Under the pieces are notes generated by a model. It made no database searches. It saw nothing but the letters and a program-made list of their open reading frames with translations, and was not told the origin of the DNA. Shown here piece by piece: positions 1-5,258 of a DNA stretch of 8,006 bases; within the stretch, counting starts at the first letter, position 1; each line of letters starts with the position of its first letter. The translations under genes were made by a program, and so were the position numbers. Source of the stretch: Devosia sp. (GTDB lineage Bacteria > Pseudomonadota > Alphaproteobacteria > Rhizobiales > Devosiaceae); the NCBI GenBank assembly GCA_025352765.1, contig JANXSI010000152.1, forward strand, positions 1-8,006, in the 5' to 3' direction.

Positions 1-253
1 CTTCACCGGTGCGAGCAGCGGTGAAGGTGTCGGGACTGCCTCCACTGTTGCGCACGGTGAGATAGCCGCCCGCCGATTGCGCGCCTTTCGGCGTGGCGCG
101 GACGAAGGCGCCAGTGACGGTGATGTCGCCAGCGGCGAACACCTGGCCGGTGGCGCAGGTGTCGAGCAAGCCCGATTGCGCCAGCGCCGGCTGTTGCGCC
201 GAGAGCATGAGGCTGCTGGCGACGATTGCCGCGAGCGAGGAAGAACGGGACAT
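1..253 (-). CDS. PCu(A)C-type periplasmic copper chaperone, internal start (partial)
   Basis: The ATG at 253 begins an independent-looking secreted protein. It has a signal peptide (residues 1-25, ending ALA before Gln26) and then a segment reading GDITVTGAFVRATPKG and GGYLTVRN, typical of the N-terminal half of the PCu(A)C (DUF461) copper chaperone family. These periplasmic proteins hand copper to the CuA site of cytochrome oxidase or to other cuproproteins. The copper-binding H(M)x10Mx21HxM region would lie beyond the left edge, so metal binding cannot be confirmed. An excellent Shine-Dalgarno (AAGGAG, six bases before the ATG) supports translation from here. The same reading frame is, however, continuous with the upstream CopC-CopD gene, with no stop between them. 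A signal peptide inside a fusion would be topologically awkward, so a separate product is the more likely main form. Confidence 0.8.
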   Translation of the reverse strand, partial: MSRSSSLAAIVASSLMLSAQQPALAQSGLLDTCATGQVFAAGDITVTGAFVRATPKGAQSAGGYLTVRNSGGSPDTFTAARTGE

Positions 254-1855
254 CTTTGTCTCCTTTTCGGGTGAAGGGGGAGCGAGGGTCAGCGTACCCT
301 TGAGCACGCTCAGATCGAAATCGCCGGTGCGGGCCTCGACCTCGACCGGCCAGTCGCCGCCCGCGGGGAGCATCAGGTCGGCGACAGTCCAGCCGTCTCC
401 CGCGGCTTTTGCCAGAACGCTGATCGTCGCAATACCCGCCGCGGGATTGCTGAGCTTGAGCACCACGGTGCGCGCGTTGAGCGGCGTGCCCGAATGATCG
501 GTGAGGTGGAGCGTCAGCGACACCGGTCCTGAGCGCCCGGGCCGCGCCTTGAGCGTGCCCATGGCGGTGGCGCCGCTCAGCGGCGCAGTGGCTGGCGCCT
601 GCATCTGGGCGATCTCGGCGAGCACCCGCGGGGGTGGCGTGAACCGCCAGCCGGCGACGATCCCGAGGAGCGCCAGGACGAGCAGCAATTCAGCGACGAT
701 GCTGCGGCGGAGCCGCAGGCGGCTCCTCGCCTCGCCCCCCAGCACCGGCCGGGTGAACCACAGGCGATTGACGAGGGCGAGGCCGAGCAGCAGCGCGACA
801 AGGACGAGCTTGGCTCCGAGGATCAGCCCGTAGGCGCTGAACCAGTCGGCGTCGAGCGGGCCGAGCTGGACGATGGCGAGGGTAATGCCGGAGGCGAGCA
901 GGGCCGCGACGGCAAGCGGCACGATCCGCGAGAACCGCCGAAGCGCCGCCGGGGCCTCTGCCGAGCCATCGCGCAAGAAGAAGAAAAGCGGCAGCAGCGC
1001 CCCGAGCCAGAACATCAGGCTCATGAGATGCAGCGCCACCGCGCTCCGCATCAGGATCTGCGGGTCGGCGGTGCTGGCGTGTCCGCTCAGCACCGGCGCC
1101 AGGATCCCGAGCCCCGCGGCGATCGCGACAATGGCACGCCGCCCGGTGAGTCCGCCCACCAGCGCCGCCCCGAAGGCCGCGGCGAGGAGCATCTGCGTCG
1201 TGCCATAGCTGCTGGCGAGGCCCGCCGACCATGCCGTGGGCGAGAGGAGGCCGGTGAACGAAAGCCCGAGCAGGTCGGCGCCCTGCAGCGCCACGGCCAG
1301 CGGGGCCAGCACCAGACCGCCGGCGACGAGGCCGGTCGCGATTTGCCGGGCCCGGTCGGGCACCCGGGTGACGAGGCCGAAGGCGAGGCTGCCGAGGCCG
1401 AGAAACAGCGCCACATATTGTGCGGCGCGGGTCAGCCAGATGGCGAGCGCCAGTGCCGGATCGGACGGCGCCGCGACGAGCGTGCCGCTCGCCTTACCGA
1501 TGGCGAAGCCGACTGTGCCGTTGACCGGGTGGCCATCGGATGACGTCACGCGCCAGCTGAAGAGATAGCTGCCTTCGGCGAGGGTGGCGGGAAGCGCGAC
1601 GCTGAGCGCGGCGCCGTCGGGCCGGATGTCGGTGAGCGGCAGCGGCGGCTGGCCGACCCCGATCAGCGAAAAGCCGATCGGCGACACCGGCTCGTTGAAG
1701 GTGAGCGTCACCGCCGGGGGCGGGGTGCCCAGCACCGCGCCGCCCGCCGGGTCGGCCGAGATCAGCCCGGCATGCGCCAGCGCGCCGCTGATGCTGACGG
1801 CCAGCAGCAGAAAGCTCGCGGCAGCCAGACGGGGGAGGAGGGTGAGAATGCGCAT
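1..1855 (-). CDS. CopC-CopD copper protein, in-frame fused to PCu(A)C chaperone (partial)
   Basis: Translation from the ATG at 1855 gives a signal peptide (residues 1-27, ending ALA) and then a CopC domain (about 28-120). Mature N-terminal His28 and the Asp107/His109 pair in SSDGHP match the Cu(II) ligands of CopC. A CopD membrane domain follows (about 136-403) with eight hydrophobic segments and conserved SGH (His259), His276 and a LVNR loop. A beta-rich extracytoplasmic domain resembling FixH/YtkA-type C-termini follows (about 410-530). CopC-CopD proteins are thought to move copper through the inner membrane. I checked this frame for stops and found none: it passes through M535, the probable start of the PCu(A)C chaperone, and leaves the window open. 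Either this is a real fusion or the chaperone is made separately from the internal start; a sequencing error is also possible. The Shine-Dalgarno before 1855 is weak. It is the third gene of a minus-strand copper operon, 49 bases after the DUF1775 gene. Confidence 0.85.
   Translation of the reverse strand, partial: MRILTLLPRLAAASFLLLAVSISGALAHAGLISADPAGGAVLGTPPPAVTLTFNEPVSPIGFSLIGVGQPPLPLTDIRPDGAALSVALPATLAEGSYLFSWRVTSSDGHPVNGTVGFAIGKASGTLVAAPSDPALALAIWLTRAAQYVALFLGLGSLAFGLVTRVPDRARQIATGLVAGGLVLAPLAVALQGADLLGLSFTGLLSPTAWSAGLASSYGTTQMLLAAAFGAALVGGLTGRRAIVAIAAGLGILAPVLSGHASTADPQILMRSAVALHLMSLMFWLGALLPLFFFLRDGSAEAPAALRRFSRIVPLAVAALLASGITLAIVQLGPLDADWFSAYGLILGAKLVLVALLLGLALVNRLWFTRPVLGGEARSRLRLRRSIVAELLLVLALLGIVAGWRFTPPPRVLAEIAQMQAPATAPLSGATAMGTLKARPGRSGPVSLTLHLTDHSGTPLNARTVVLKLSNPAAGIATISVLAKAAGDGWTVADLMLPAGGDWPVEVEARTGDFDLSVLKGTLTLAPPSPEKETKMSRSSSLAAIVASSLMLSAQQPALAQSGLLDTCATGQVFAAGDITVTGAFVRATPKGAQSAGGYLTVRNSGGSPDTFTAARTGE
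260..265 (-). promoter_or_regulatory. Ribosome binding site for internal PCu(A)C start
   Basis: On the minus strand AAGGAG lies six bases before the ATG at 253. It sits inside the open CopC-CopD frame, where it encodes Lys-Glu of the linker. It is much stronger than the site before the CopC start and is the main evidence that the chaperone is also, or only, made from 253. Confidence 0.75.
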
Positions 1856-1869
1856 GGACGGATCCCGTG

Positions 1870-1895
1870 GGGAGCGCGGACGAGCCCGCGCTCCC
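1870..1895 (-). other. Intercistronic GC-rich hairpin between DUF1775 and copC-copD
   Basis: A perfect 10-bp stem (1870-1879 with 1886-1895, GGGAGCGCGG type) encloses a six-base loop in the 49-base gap between the DUF1775 stop and the CopC start. No T-run follows on either strand, so it is not a standard intrinsic terminator. It could stabilise the upstream mRNA segment, adjust the ratio of the secreted copper protein to the membrane protein, or partly mask translation of copC-copD, whose own ribosome binding site is weak. The stem is certain; the role is inference. Confidence 0.5.
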
Positions 1896-1904
1896 AGTTG
1901 GTGC

Positions 1905-2423
1905 TTACTTGGCGGCGGGCGCGGTGAGCTTGAGGCCCGGCGCCGGGGTGCCGTCCTCGCTGCCCGAGGTGTCGATCCAGTCTTCCTCGCCGGTGGTGCA
2001 GGTCTGGATCACCGGGAAGTAGAGCGTCGTGTCGGCCGGCAGATCCGCCGCCAGCGTGCCGCGGAACACGAACTCCTCATATTGGGCGTCGGGCAGATTG
2101 CCGCCCGACCAGGTTATCTCGGTCGCCCCTTCGGTGACCGGGCTGCCATAGAGCTCGTAGCTCTTGGCATATTTGCCGGTGGTGATGTCGAGGCTCCAGC
2201 CGGCCTTGGGCTGTGGCTTGGCGGTGAGGAAGCCCTCGGGGATTTTCACCCGGATCGAGGTGGTGGCGTTGCCGTCGCAGCCATGCGGGACGCGCAGCAC
2301 CGCCTTGTACGTCGAGCCGATAACGGCCTTGCCGACCTCGAGCGAGACATGGGCGAAGGCCGGTGCGGCCAGGGCGAGAAGGATTGTGGCGGCCGAGGCC
2401 GCGCGAGCGAAAATACGGATCAT
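1905..2423 (-). CDS. YcnI-like DUF1775 copper-binding secreted protein
   Basis: A 172-residue protein with a signal peptide (residues 1-24, ending AFA). Cleavage would leave His25 as the mature N-terminus (HVSLE). In the DUF1775/YcnI family the N-terminal His together with a conserved Trp forms a copper-binding 'monohistidine brace'. The matching Trp appears to be W105 in the ITWSGG motif. Other family hallmarks are PHGCDGNATT, GW at 75-76, the EEFVF stretch near 116, and QTC at 140-142; Cys49 and Cys142 could form a disulfide. The length is close to that of stand-alone DUF1775 proteins. The start at 2423 has a good GGAG site about seven bases upstream. It lies between the DUF2946 gene (57-base gap) and copC-copD, the usual DUF1775-CopC/D-PCu(A)C neighbourhood, suggesting periplasmic copper capture or delivery. 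Confidence 0.92.
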   Translation of the reverse strand: MIRIFARAASAATILLALAAPAFAHVSLEVGKAVIGSTYKAVLRVPHGCDGNATTSIRVKIPEGFLTAKPQPKAGWSLDITTGKYAKSYELYGSPVTEGATEITWSGGNLPDAQYEEFVFRGTLAADLPADTTLYFPVIQTCTTGEEDWIDTSGSEDGTPAPGLKLTAPAAK

Positions 2424-2449
2424 GATGATCTCCGGTGATTGGGTCTGAA

Positions 2450-2464
2450 GGCAGCAAAGCTGCC
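2450..2464 (-). other. Small hairpin between DUF2946 and DUF1775 genes
   Basis: GGCAGC and GCTGCC (2450-2455, 2459-2464) form a six-bp stem with a three-base loop in the 57-base intercistronic gap. There is no T-run, so it is probably not a terminator. It may be an mRNA-stability element or chance. Confidence 0.25.
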
Positions 2465-2480
2465 GGTCTCTGATCGAGAA

Positions 2481-2840
2481 CTAGACCGTCACGGGAGGAG
2501 CGCGGGGCCGCGCGAAGACGAAGGCCGGCGGCGAGATGATGCGGAGCGCCGGCAGCGCATAGACCACCGGCACGACGACGAAGGCGACCTGCAGGATCGC
2601 CGCGGGGGGCGGCCGCAGCACGGCCGCGGCGCCGATCCGGCAGGCGTGGCACGGCGTGTGGTCGCCGTCCGCCGGATAGAGCGGATTGCCGCAGAACGAG
2701 GCGGTGGTGACCACCACGCGGCCGCCAGCGGCGAACACCGCGTTCGAATGCCCGAAATTGAGGAAGGTCAGCGCGAGGACGAGCAACGCGAGAAGCGTTC
2801 CCCGAACCAGTTGTCTGTGCACGACCGAACCCATGATCAT
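2481..2840 (-). CDS. DUF2946-type membrane-anchored protein of copper operon
   Basis: A 119-residue protein. A hydrophobic segment at about residues 10-37 (a signal or membrane anchor) is followed by a short region with Cys49, then GDHTPCHAC at about 59-67, a second hydrophobic stretch at about 82-98, and an Arg/Pro/Ala-rich end (RPRAPP). This layout, with the Cys/His cluster and the RAPP-like tail, fits the DUF2946 family, often found near copper transport genes; its biochemical role is unknown. The cluster could bind copper, which is inference. It is the first gene of the minus-strand copper operon. The start may be the ATG at 2840 or the in-frame ATG at 2834; neither has a convincing Shine-Dalgarno. 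It diverges from the riboswitch-controlled hupE. Confidence 0.75.
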   Translation of the reverse strand: MIMGSVVHRQLVRGTLLALLVLALTFLNFGHSNAVFAAGGRVVVTTASFCGNPLYPADGDHTPCHACRIGAAAVLRPPPAAILQVAFVVVPVVYALPALRIISPPAFVFARPRAPPVTV

Positions 2841-2856
2841 CGCATATAACAGCCCC

Positions 2857-2893
2857 TGCGCTCAGCGCATGCGGCAAAGTTGCGCGACGCGCA
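2857..2893. promoter_or_regulatory. Twin 13-bp dyads in the divergent copper/hupE promoter region
   Basis: Two near-identical palindromes, TGCGCTCAGCGCA (2857-2869) and TGCGCGACGCGCA (2881-2893), each have perfect six-base arms around a single central base. Their centres are 24 bp apart. They lie between the divergent DUF2946 gene and the cobalamin riboswitch, where a repressor or activator of either transcript would bind. A one-base loop makes RNA hairpins unlikely, so a protein-binding DNA site is the better reading. The regulator is not identifiable, and GC-rich palindromes arise easily by chance in such DNA. Confidence 0.35.
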
Positions 2894-2927
2894 TTGATCT
2901 GCGCGCCAAGGGATGACAGCAATGGGG

Positions 2928-3117
2928 TGACGGTGCGCGGGCGAAATCCCGCGTGAAACGGGAAGCAGGCTGTTCGAGCAAACCTGCGCCGCCCCCGCGA
3001 CTGGATTGGACGACACCCGCCTCAGCACGCCACTGGTTTGCGACTGGGAAGGCGAAGCGGGAGGTCCGGAGCCAGGAGACCGGCCGTCATCGTGAAACGC
3101 AAGGGACGGTGGGTCCC
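2928..3117 (+). promoter_or_regulatory. Cobalamin (B12) riboswitch controlling hupE
   Basis: The B12 box GCCAGGAGACCGGCC (3071-3085) is nearly canonical. P1 pairs TGACGG (2928-2933) with CCGTCA (3084-3089). The next stem is CGCGGG/CCCGCG (2936-2941, 2948-2953). The conserved GGGAA (2960-2964), a GCAGG/CCTGC stem (2965-2969, 2983-2987), the GCCGCCCCCGCGACTG core (2988-3003), GCCACTG (3029-3035) and the GGGAAGGCG block (3046-3054) follow in the expected order. Just downstream, GGGAC/GTCCC (3103-3107, 3113-3117) makes a hairpin ending next to the hupE ribosome binding site. Its loop GTGG can pair with CCAC of the GCCACTG element, consistent with the kissing-loop interaction known in this class. 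Cobalamin binding would be expected to reduce hupE translation. Confidence 0.93.
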
Positions 3118-3129
3118 GAAAGGAAATTG

Positions 3130-3723
3130 ATGCGCAAACTTCTCCCGGCTCTCGCCGCTCTCCTCGCTGTTGCCCCGACCGCCGCCTTCGCCCATCCGGG
3201 CCATGGCGAGGCGATTGGCTTTGCCGCCGGGTTCCTCCATCCGATGAGCGGCCTCGACCACATCCTCTGCATGGTCGCCGTCGGTGTCTTCGCGGTGGTG
3301 CTGGGCGGCCGCGCCCTGGTGCTGGTGCCGCTGAGCTTCGTCGGCATGATGGTGGTGGGCTTCCTGCTCGGCGCCAACGGGCTCGACCTGCCCTTCGTCG
3401 AACTGGCCATTGCGCTGAGCTCGATCGTCATCGGCGCTGTCGCCGCCTCGGGCAAATCGATGCCGGTCGCCGCCGCCATGAGCCTTGTCGGCGCTTTCGC
3501 GGTCTTCCATGGCCTCGCCCACGGCGCCGAAATGCCGGCCAACGCTAGCGGGCTTCAGTTTGCCGCGGGCTTCATGAGCGCCACCGCGCTGCTGCATGCG
3601 GCGGGGATCGCCGCAGCCGTTGTGGTGGCGCGGCTCGCCGGCAAGTACGGCCATGCGGCCGCGCGTGTTGCCGGCGGCGCATTTGCCCTCGGCGGCCTCG
3701 GCATCTTGGCCGGCTGGCTGTAG
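3130..3723 (+). CDS. hupE: HupE/UreJ-family transporter, probable cobalt importer
   Basis: A 197-residue membrane protein with a signal peptide (residues 1-21, ending AFA) that leaves His22 first in the mature chain (HPGHG). Family motifs are GFLHPMSGLDH (about 34-44) and FHGLAHGAEMP (126-136), plus His156 in a late helix. The rest is about six hydrophobic segments, and the length is normal for HupE/UreJ. Members transport nickel or cobalt. Placement directly behind a cobalamin riboswitch points to cobalt for B12 synthesis rather than nickel for hydrogenase or urease, and no such enzyme genes are in view. The ATG at 3130 is chosen because AGGAAA lies about six bases upstream and the signal peptide starts there; in-frame sequence further upstream is riboswitch. 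It appears to be a single-gene transcript ending at the hairpin at 3732-3752. Confidence 0.93.
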   Translation: MRKLLPALAALLAVAPTAAFAHPGHGEAIGFAAGFLHPMSGLDHILCMVAVGVFAVVLGGRALVLVPLSFVGMMVVGFLLGANGLDLPFVELAIALSSIVIGAVAASGKSMPVAAAMSLVGAFAVFHGLAHGAEMPANASGLQFAAGFMSATALLHAAGIAAAVVVARLAGKYGHAAARVAGGAFALGGLGILAGWL

Positions 3724-3731
3724 CACGCGAC

Positions 3732-3752
3732 GGGGGAGGGCAGCCCTCCCCC
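3732..3752 (+). terminator. Strong GC hairpin after hupE
   Basis: GGGGGAGGG (3732-3740) pairs perfectly with CCCTCCCCC (3744-3752) around a CAG loop, nine bases after the hupE stop. A proper T-run is missing, so it may be a weak intrinsic terminator or an mRNA 3'-end stabiliser. Position and strength favour transcript-end function for hupE. Confidence 0.5.
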
Positions 3753-3786
3753 TGATCCGCCCTTAGGCGACACTGCCACCCGCCAC

Positions 3787-3815
3787 TGGACTCAAAGCGC
3801 CGTTTCCTCTATACG
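3787..3815 (+). promoter_or_regulatory. Candidate sigma-70 promoter for rplS
   Basis: TGGACT (3787-3792) and TATACG (3810-3815) are separated by 17 bases and each matches four of six consensus positions. This would give rplS a leader of about 115 bases (to 3937), in which I see no further clear structure. An own promoter is expected because the upstream gene is an unrelated, riboswitch-controlled unit closed by a hairpin. Confidence 0.4.
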
Positions 3816-3937
3816 CGCGCTCGCTGTGGCTTCGGCTCGGCCAATACCAACAAAAACCTCCGTCAAACCAAGACCGGGCGGTCGGGAACGCTTCTCGACG
3901 AAACGCCTCATTGAAAAGATCAGAACGGATCACCGAA

Positions 3938-4477
3938 ATGTCTGCAAATATCATTGCCGAAATCGACAAGGAGCAGCACGACGCTCTCGCCGCGCGCTCC
4001 AACCACCCCGACTTCACCCACGGCGACACCGTCAAAGTCTGGGTGAAGGTCCGTGAAGGCGAAAAAGAGCGCCTGCAGGCCTATGAAGGCGTGGTTATCG
4101 CCCGCACCGGCCACGGCCTCAACGAGAGCTTCACGGTTCGCAAGATTTCCTACGGCGAAGGCGTCGAGCGCGTCTTCCCGGTGCTGAGCCCGAACGTTGA
4201 TCGCGTCGAAGTGCTGAAGCGCGGCAAGGTGCGTCGCGCCAAGCTGTACTACCTGCGCGATCGTCGCGGCAAATCGGCCCGTATTTTCGAATCGACCTCG
4301 GCCCGTACCAAGAAGATCGAAGCCGTCGAGCGCGATGCCGCGCTTGAGGCCAAGAACGCCCGCGAAGCCGAAAAGATCGCCGCTTCCGAGGCCCTGGCCC
4401 GCGAGATGGCGGAAAAGGATGCCGCCGAAGCCGCGGCCGCCGCTGCGACCGCTGCCGCTGCGCCCGCAGCCGAATAA
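3938..4477 (+). CDS. rplS: 50S ribosomal protein L19
   Basis: A 179-residue protein. Residues 1-117 are a full L19 core: the FTHGDTVKVWVKV strand, RLQAYEGVVIARTGHGLNESFTVRKISYGEGVERVFPV and the RRAKLYYLRDRRGKSARI end are all typical. L19 sits at the 30S-50S interface of the ribosome. Residues about 118-179 form a charged then Ala-rich extension (ending in repeated Ala and AAE), of the kind seen in Rhizobiales L19 proteins and absent from the shorter E. coli protein. The ATG at 3938 is chosen because it gives the family start MSANIIAEID; an in-frame TTG at 3911 would add nine non-conserved residues. Unusually, no rpsP-rimM-trmD genes lie upstream. An intrinsic terminator follows 30 bases after the stop. 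Confidence 0.97.
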   Translation: MSANIIAEIDKEQHDALAARSNHPDFTHGDTVKVWVKVREGEKERLQAYEGVVIARTGHGLNESFTVRKISYGEGVERVFPVLSPNVDRVEVLKRGKVRRAKLYYLRDRRGKSARIFESTSARTKKIEAVERDAALEAKNAREAEKIAASEALAREMAEKDAAEAAAAAATAAAAPAAE

Positions 4478-4507
4478 GGCTCGCGACAGGACGCGTGACG
4501 AACATAG

Positions 4508-4534
4508 CCCGGCTCTGCAAAGAGCCGGGTTTTT
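4508..4534 (+). terminator. Intrinsic terminator of rplS
   Basis: CCCGGCTCT (4508-4516) and AGAGCCGGG (4521-4529) form a perfect nine-bp stem closed by a GCAA (GNRA) tetraloop and followed at once by five T. It is 30 bases after the rplS stop and is the clearest Rho-independent terminator in the window. Confidence 0.93.
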
Positions 4535-4563
4535 GATTCGAGGCCCGGGGTGGGTGAGGACCG

Positions 4564-5160
4564 ATGGCGAGTTCGGAGACGCGCAGCGCGACGGCCAGAG
4601 CGCTGCGTGACGAGGCGCGGGCACTGCTCGCCGACACCGGCCTCTTCGCCCTGTTGCAGGATCGCTTCGGCGAGCCGACCGTCATTGGCAGTGCCGGCTA
4701 TGATCTGATGGTCTGGCGCGACCTCGACATCGACCTGGCGATCGATGCCGACCTCTGGCGCGACTGGATGGCCTTCGGCGGCGACCTCGCCGCCCAGCTC
4801 GAAAGCGTCGGCCTTGCGCTCCATACCGCCCATTACACCAACGCCTATGTGGACTTTCACCCGATGGGCGGGGGCCTCCACTGGAGCCTCGGCTTCCGCG
4901 ACTTTTCCGGCAACCCCTGGTCGGTCGGCATCTGGGGCTGGGACCCGTTCGACTACGCGGTCCGGCAGGCCCGCGACTTCTCGCTGCGCACCGATCTCAA
5001 CGGCTGCGACCGCGACCTGATCCTCAGGCTGAAGACCGAGGCGCGCGAGCGCGACAACTATTTCGGCGTGAAAGTCACCAGTTGGGACATCTACCAGTTC
5101 TGCATCGCCAAGGCCGGCGACAGCCTTCAGGCGCTCGAAAAGTGGAAGGCACGGCAGTAG
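4564..5160 (+). CDS. Hypothetical protein with nucleotidyltransferase-like signature
   Basis: A 198-residue soluble protein without signal peptide or membrane segment. I do not recognise a named gene. Residues 40-58 (VIGSAGYDLMVWRDLDIDL) match the pattern of nucleotidyltransferase-fold proteins: a GS pair (42-43) about a dozen residues before a D-x-D (Asp55, Asp57). Later come GLHWSLGF (104-111) and WSVGIWGWDP (119-128). In the fold a third acidic residue is normally needed; in relatives I recall, the matching strand reads DIW, but here Gly122 stands in that place, so catalysis is doubtful. Asp97 in YVDFH is another candidate. The start at 4564 has GAGGA only three bases upstream, closer than ideal. 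It follows the rplS terminator. No substrate can be proposed. Confidence 0.75.
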   Translation: MASSETRSATARALRDEARALLADTGLFALLQDRFGEPTVIGSAGYDLMVWRDLDIDLAIDADLWRDWMAFGGDLAAQLESVGLALHTAHYTNAYVDFHPMGGGLHWSLGFRDFSGNPWSVGIWGWDPFDYAVRQARDFSLRTDLNGCDRDLILRLKTEARERDNYFGVKVTSWDIYQFCIAKAGDSLQALEKWKARQ

Positions 5161-5179
5161 CGCGAGGATCGAGTTTTGT

Positions 5180-5193
5180 TGCAGCGCGCTGCA
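5180..5193. other. 14-bp perfect palindrome upstream of the MBL-fold gene
   Basis: TGCAGCGCGCTGCA is self-complementary. It lies 20 bases after the upstream stop and 66 bases before the ATG at 5259, flanked by T-rich stretches. It could be an operator. With no loop it is a poor RNA hairpin. A chance palindrome in GC-rich DNA is possible. Confidence 0.25.
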
Positions 5194-5258
5194 GTTCTTC
5201 TCGTTTGGCGGCGGCGCGGCGGCCGTGCAAATCTGGGGCACCAGCCGGAGACCGAGCC

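Noticed and set aside
1584..2438. 284-residue plus-strand frame across DUF1775 and copC
   Set aside because: Antisense to two well-supported genes; no signal, motif or ribosome binding site of note.
2841..2851. TTATAT close to the DUF2946 start as a -10 for a leaderless mRNA
   Set aside because: No -35 at a suitable distance, so the evidence is too thin.
3022..3726. 234-residue minus-strand frame across hupE and the riboswitch
   Set aside because: Composition is His/Glu/Ala-rich antisense of a hydrophobic protein, and it overlaps the riboswitch.
3872..3883. GACC/GGTC mini-hairpin in the rplS leader as an L19 autoregulatory site
   Set aside because: Four-bp stem with no support from known L19 control; likely chance.
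3911..3937. TTG start adding nine residues to L19
   Set aside because: The L19 family N-terminus begins at the ATG at 3938, and the extra residues are not family-like.
3920..4624. Long minus-strand open frame (234 residues) opposite rplS
   Set aside because: Shadow of the highly biased rplS codons; L19 on the plus strand is certain and the antisense protein has no recognisable feature.
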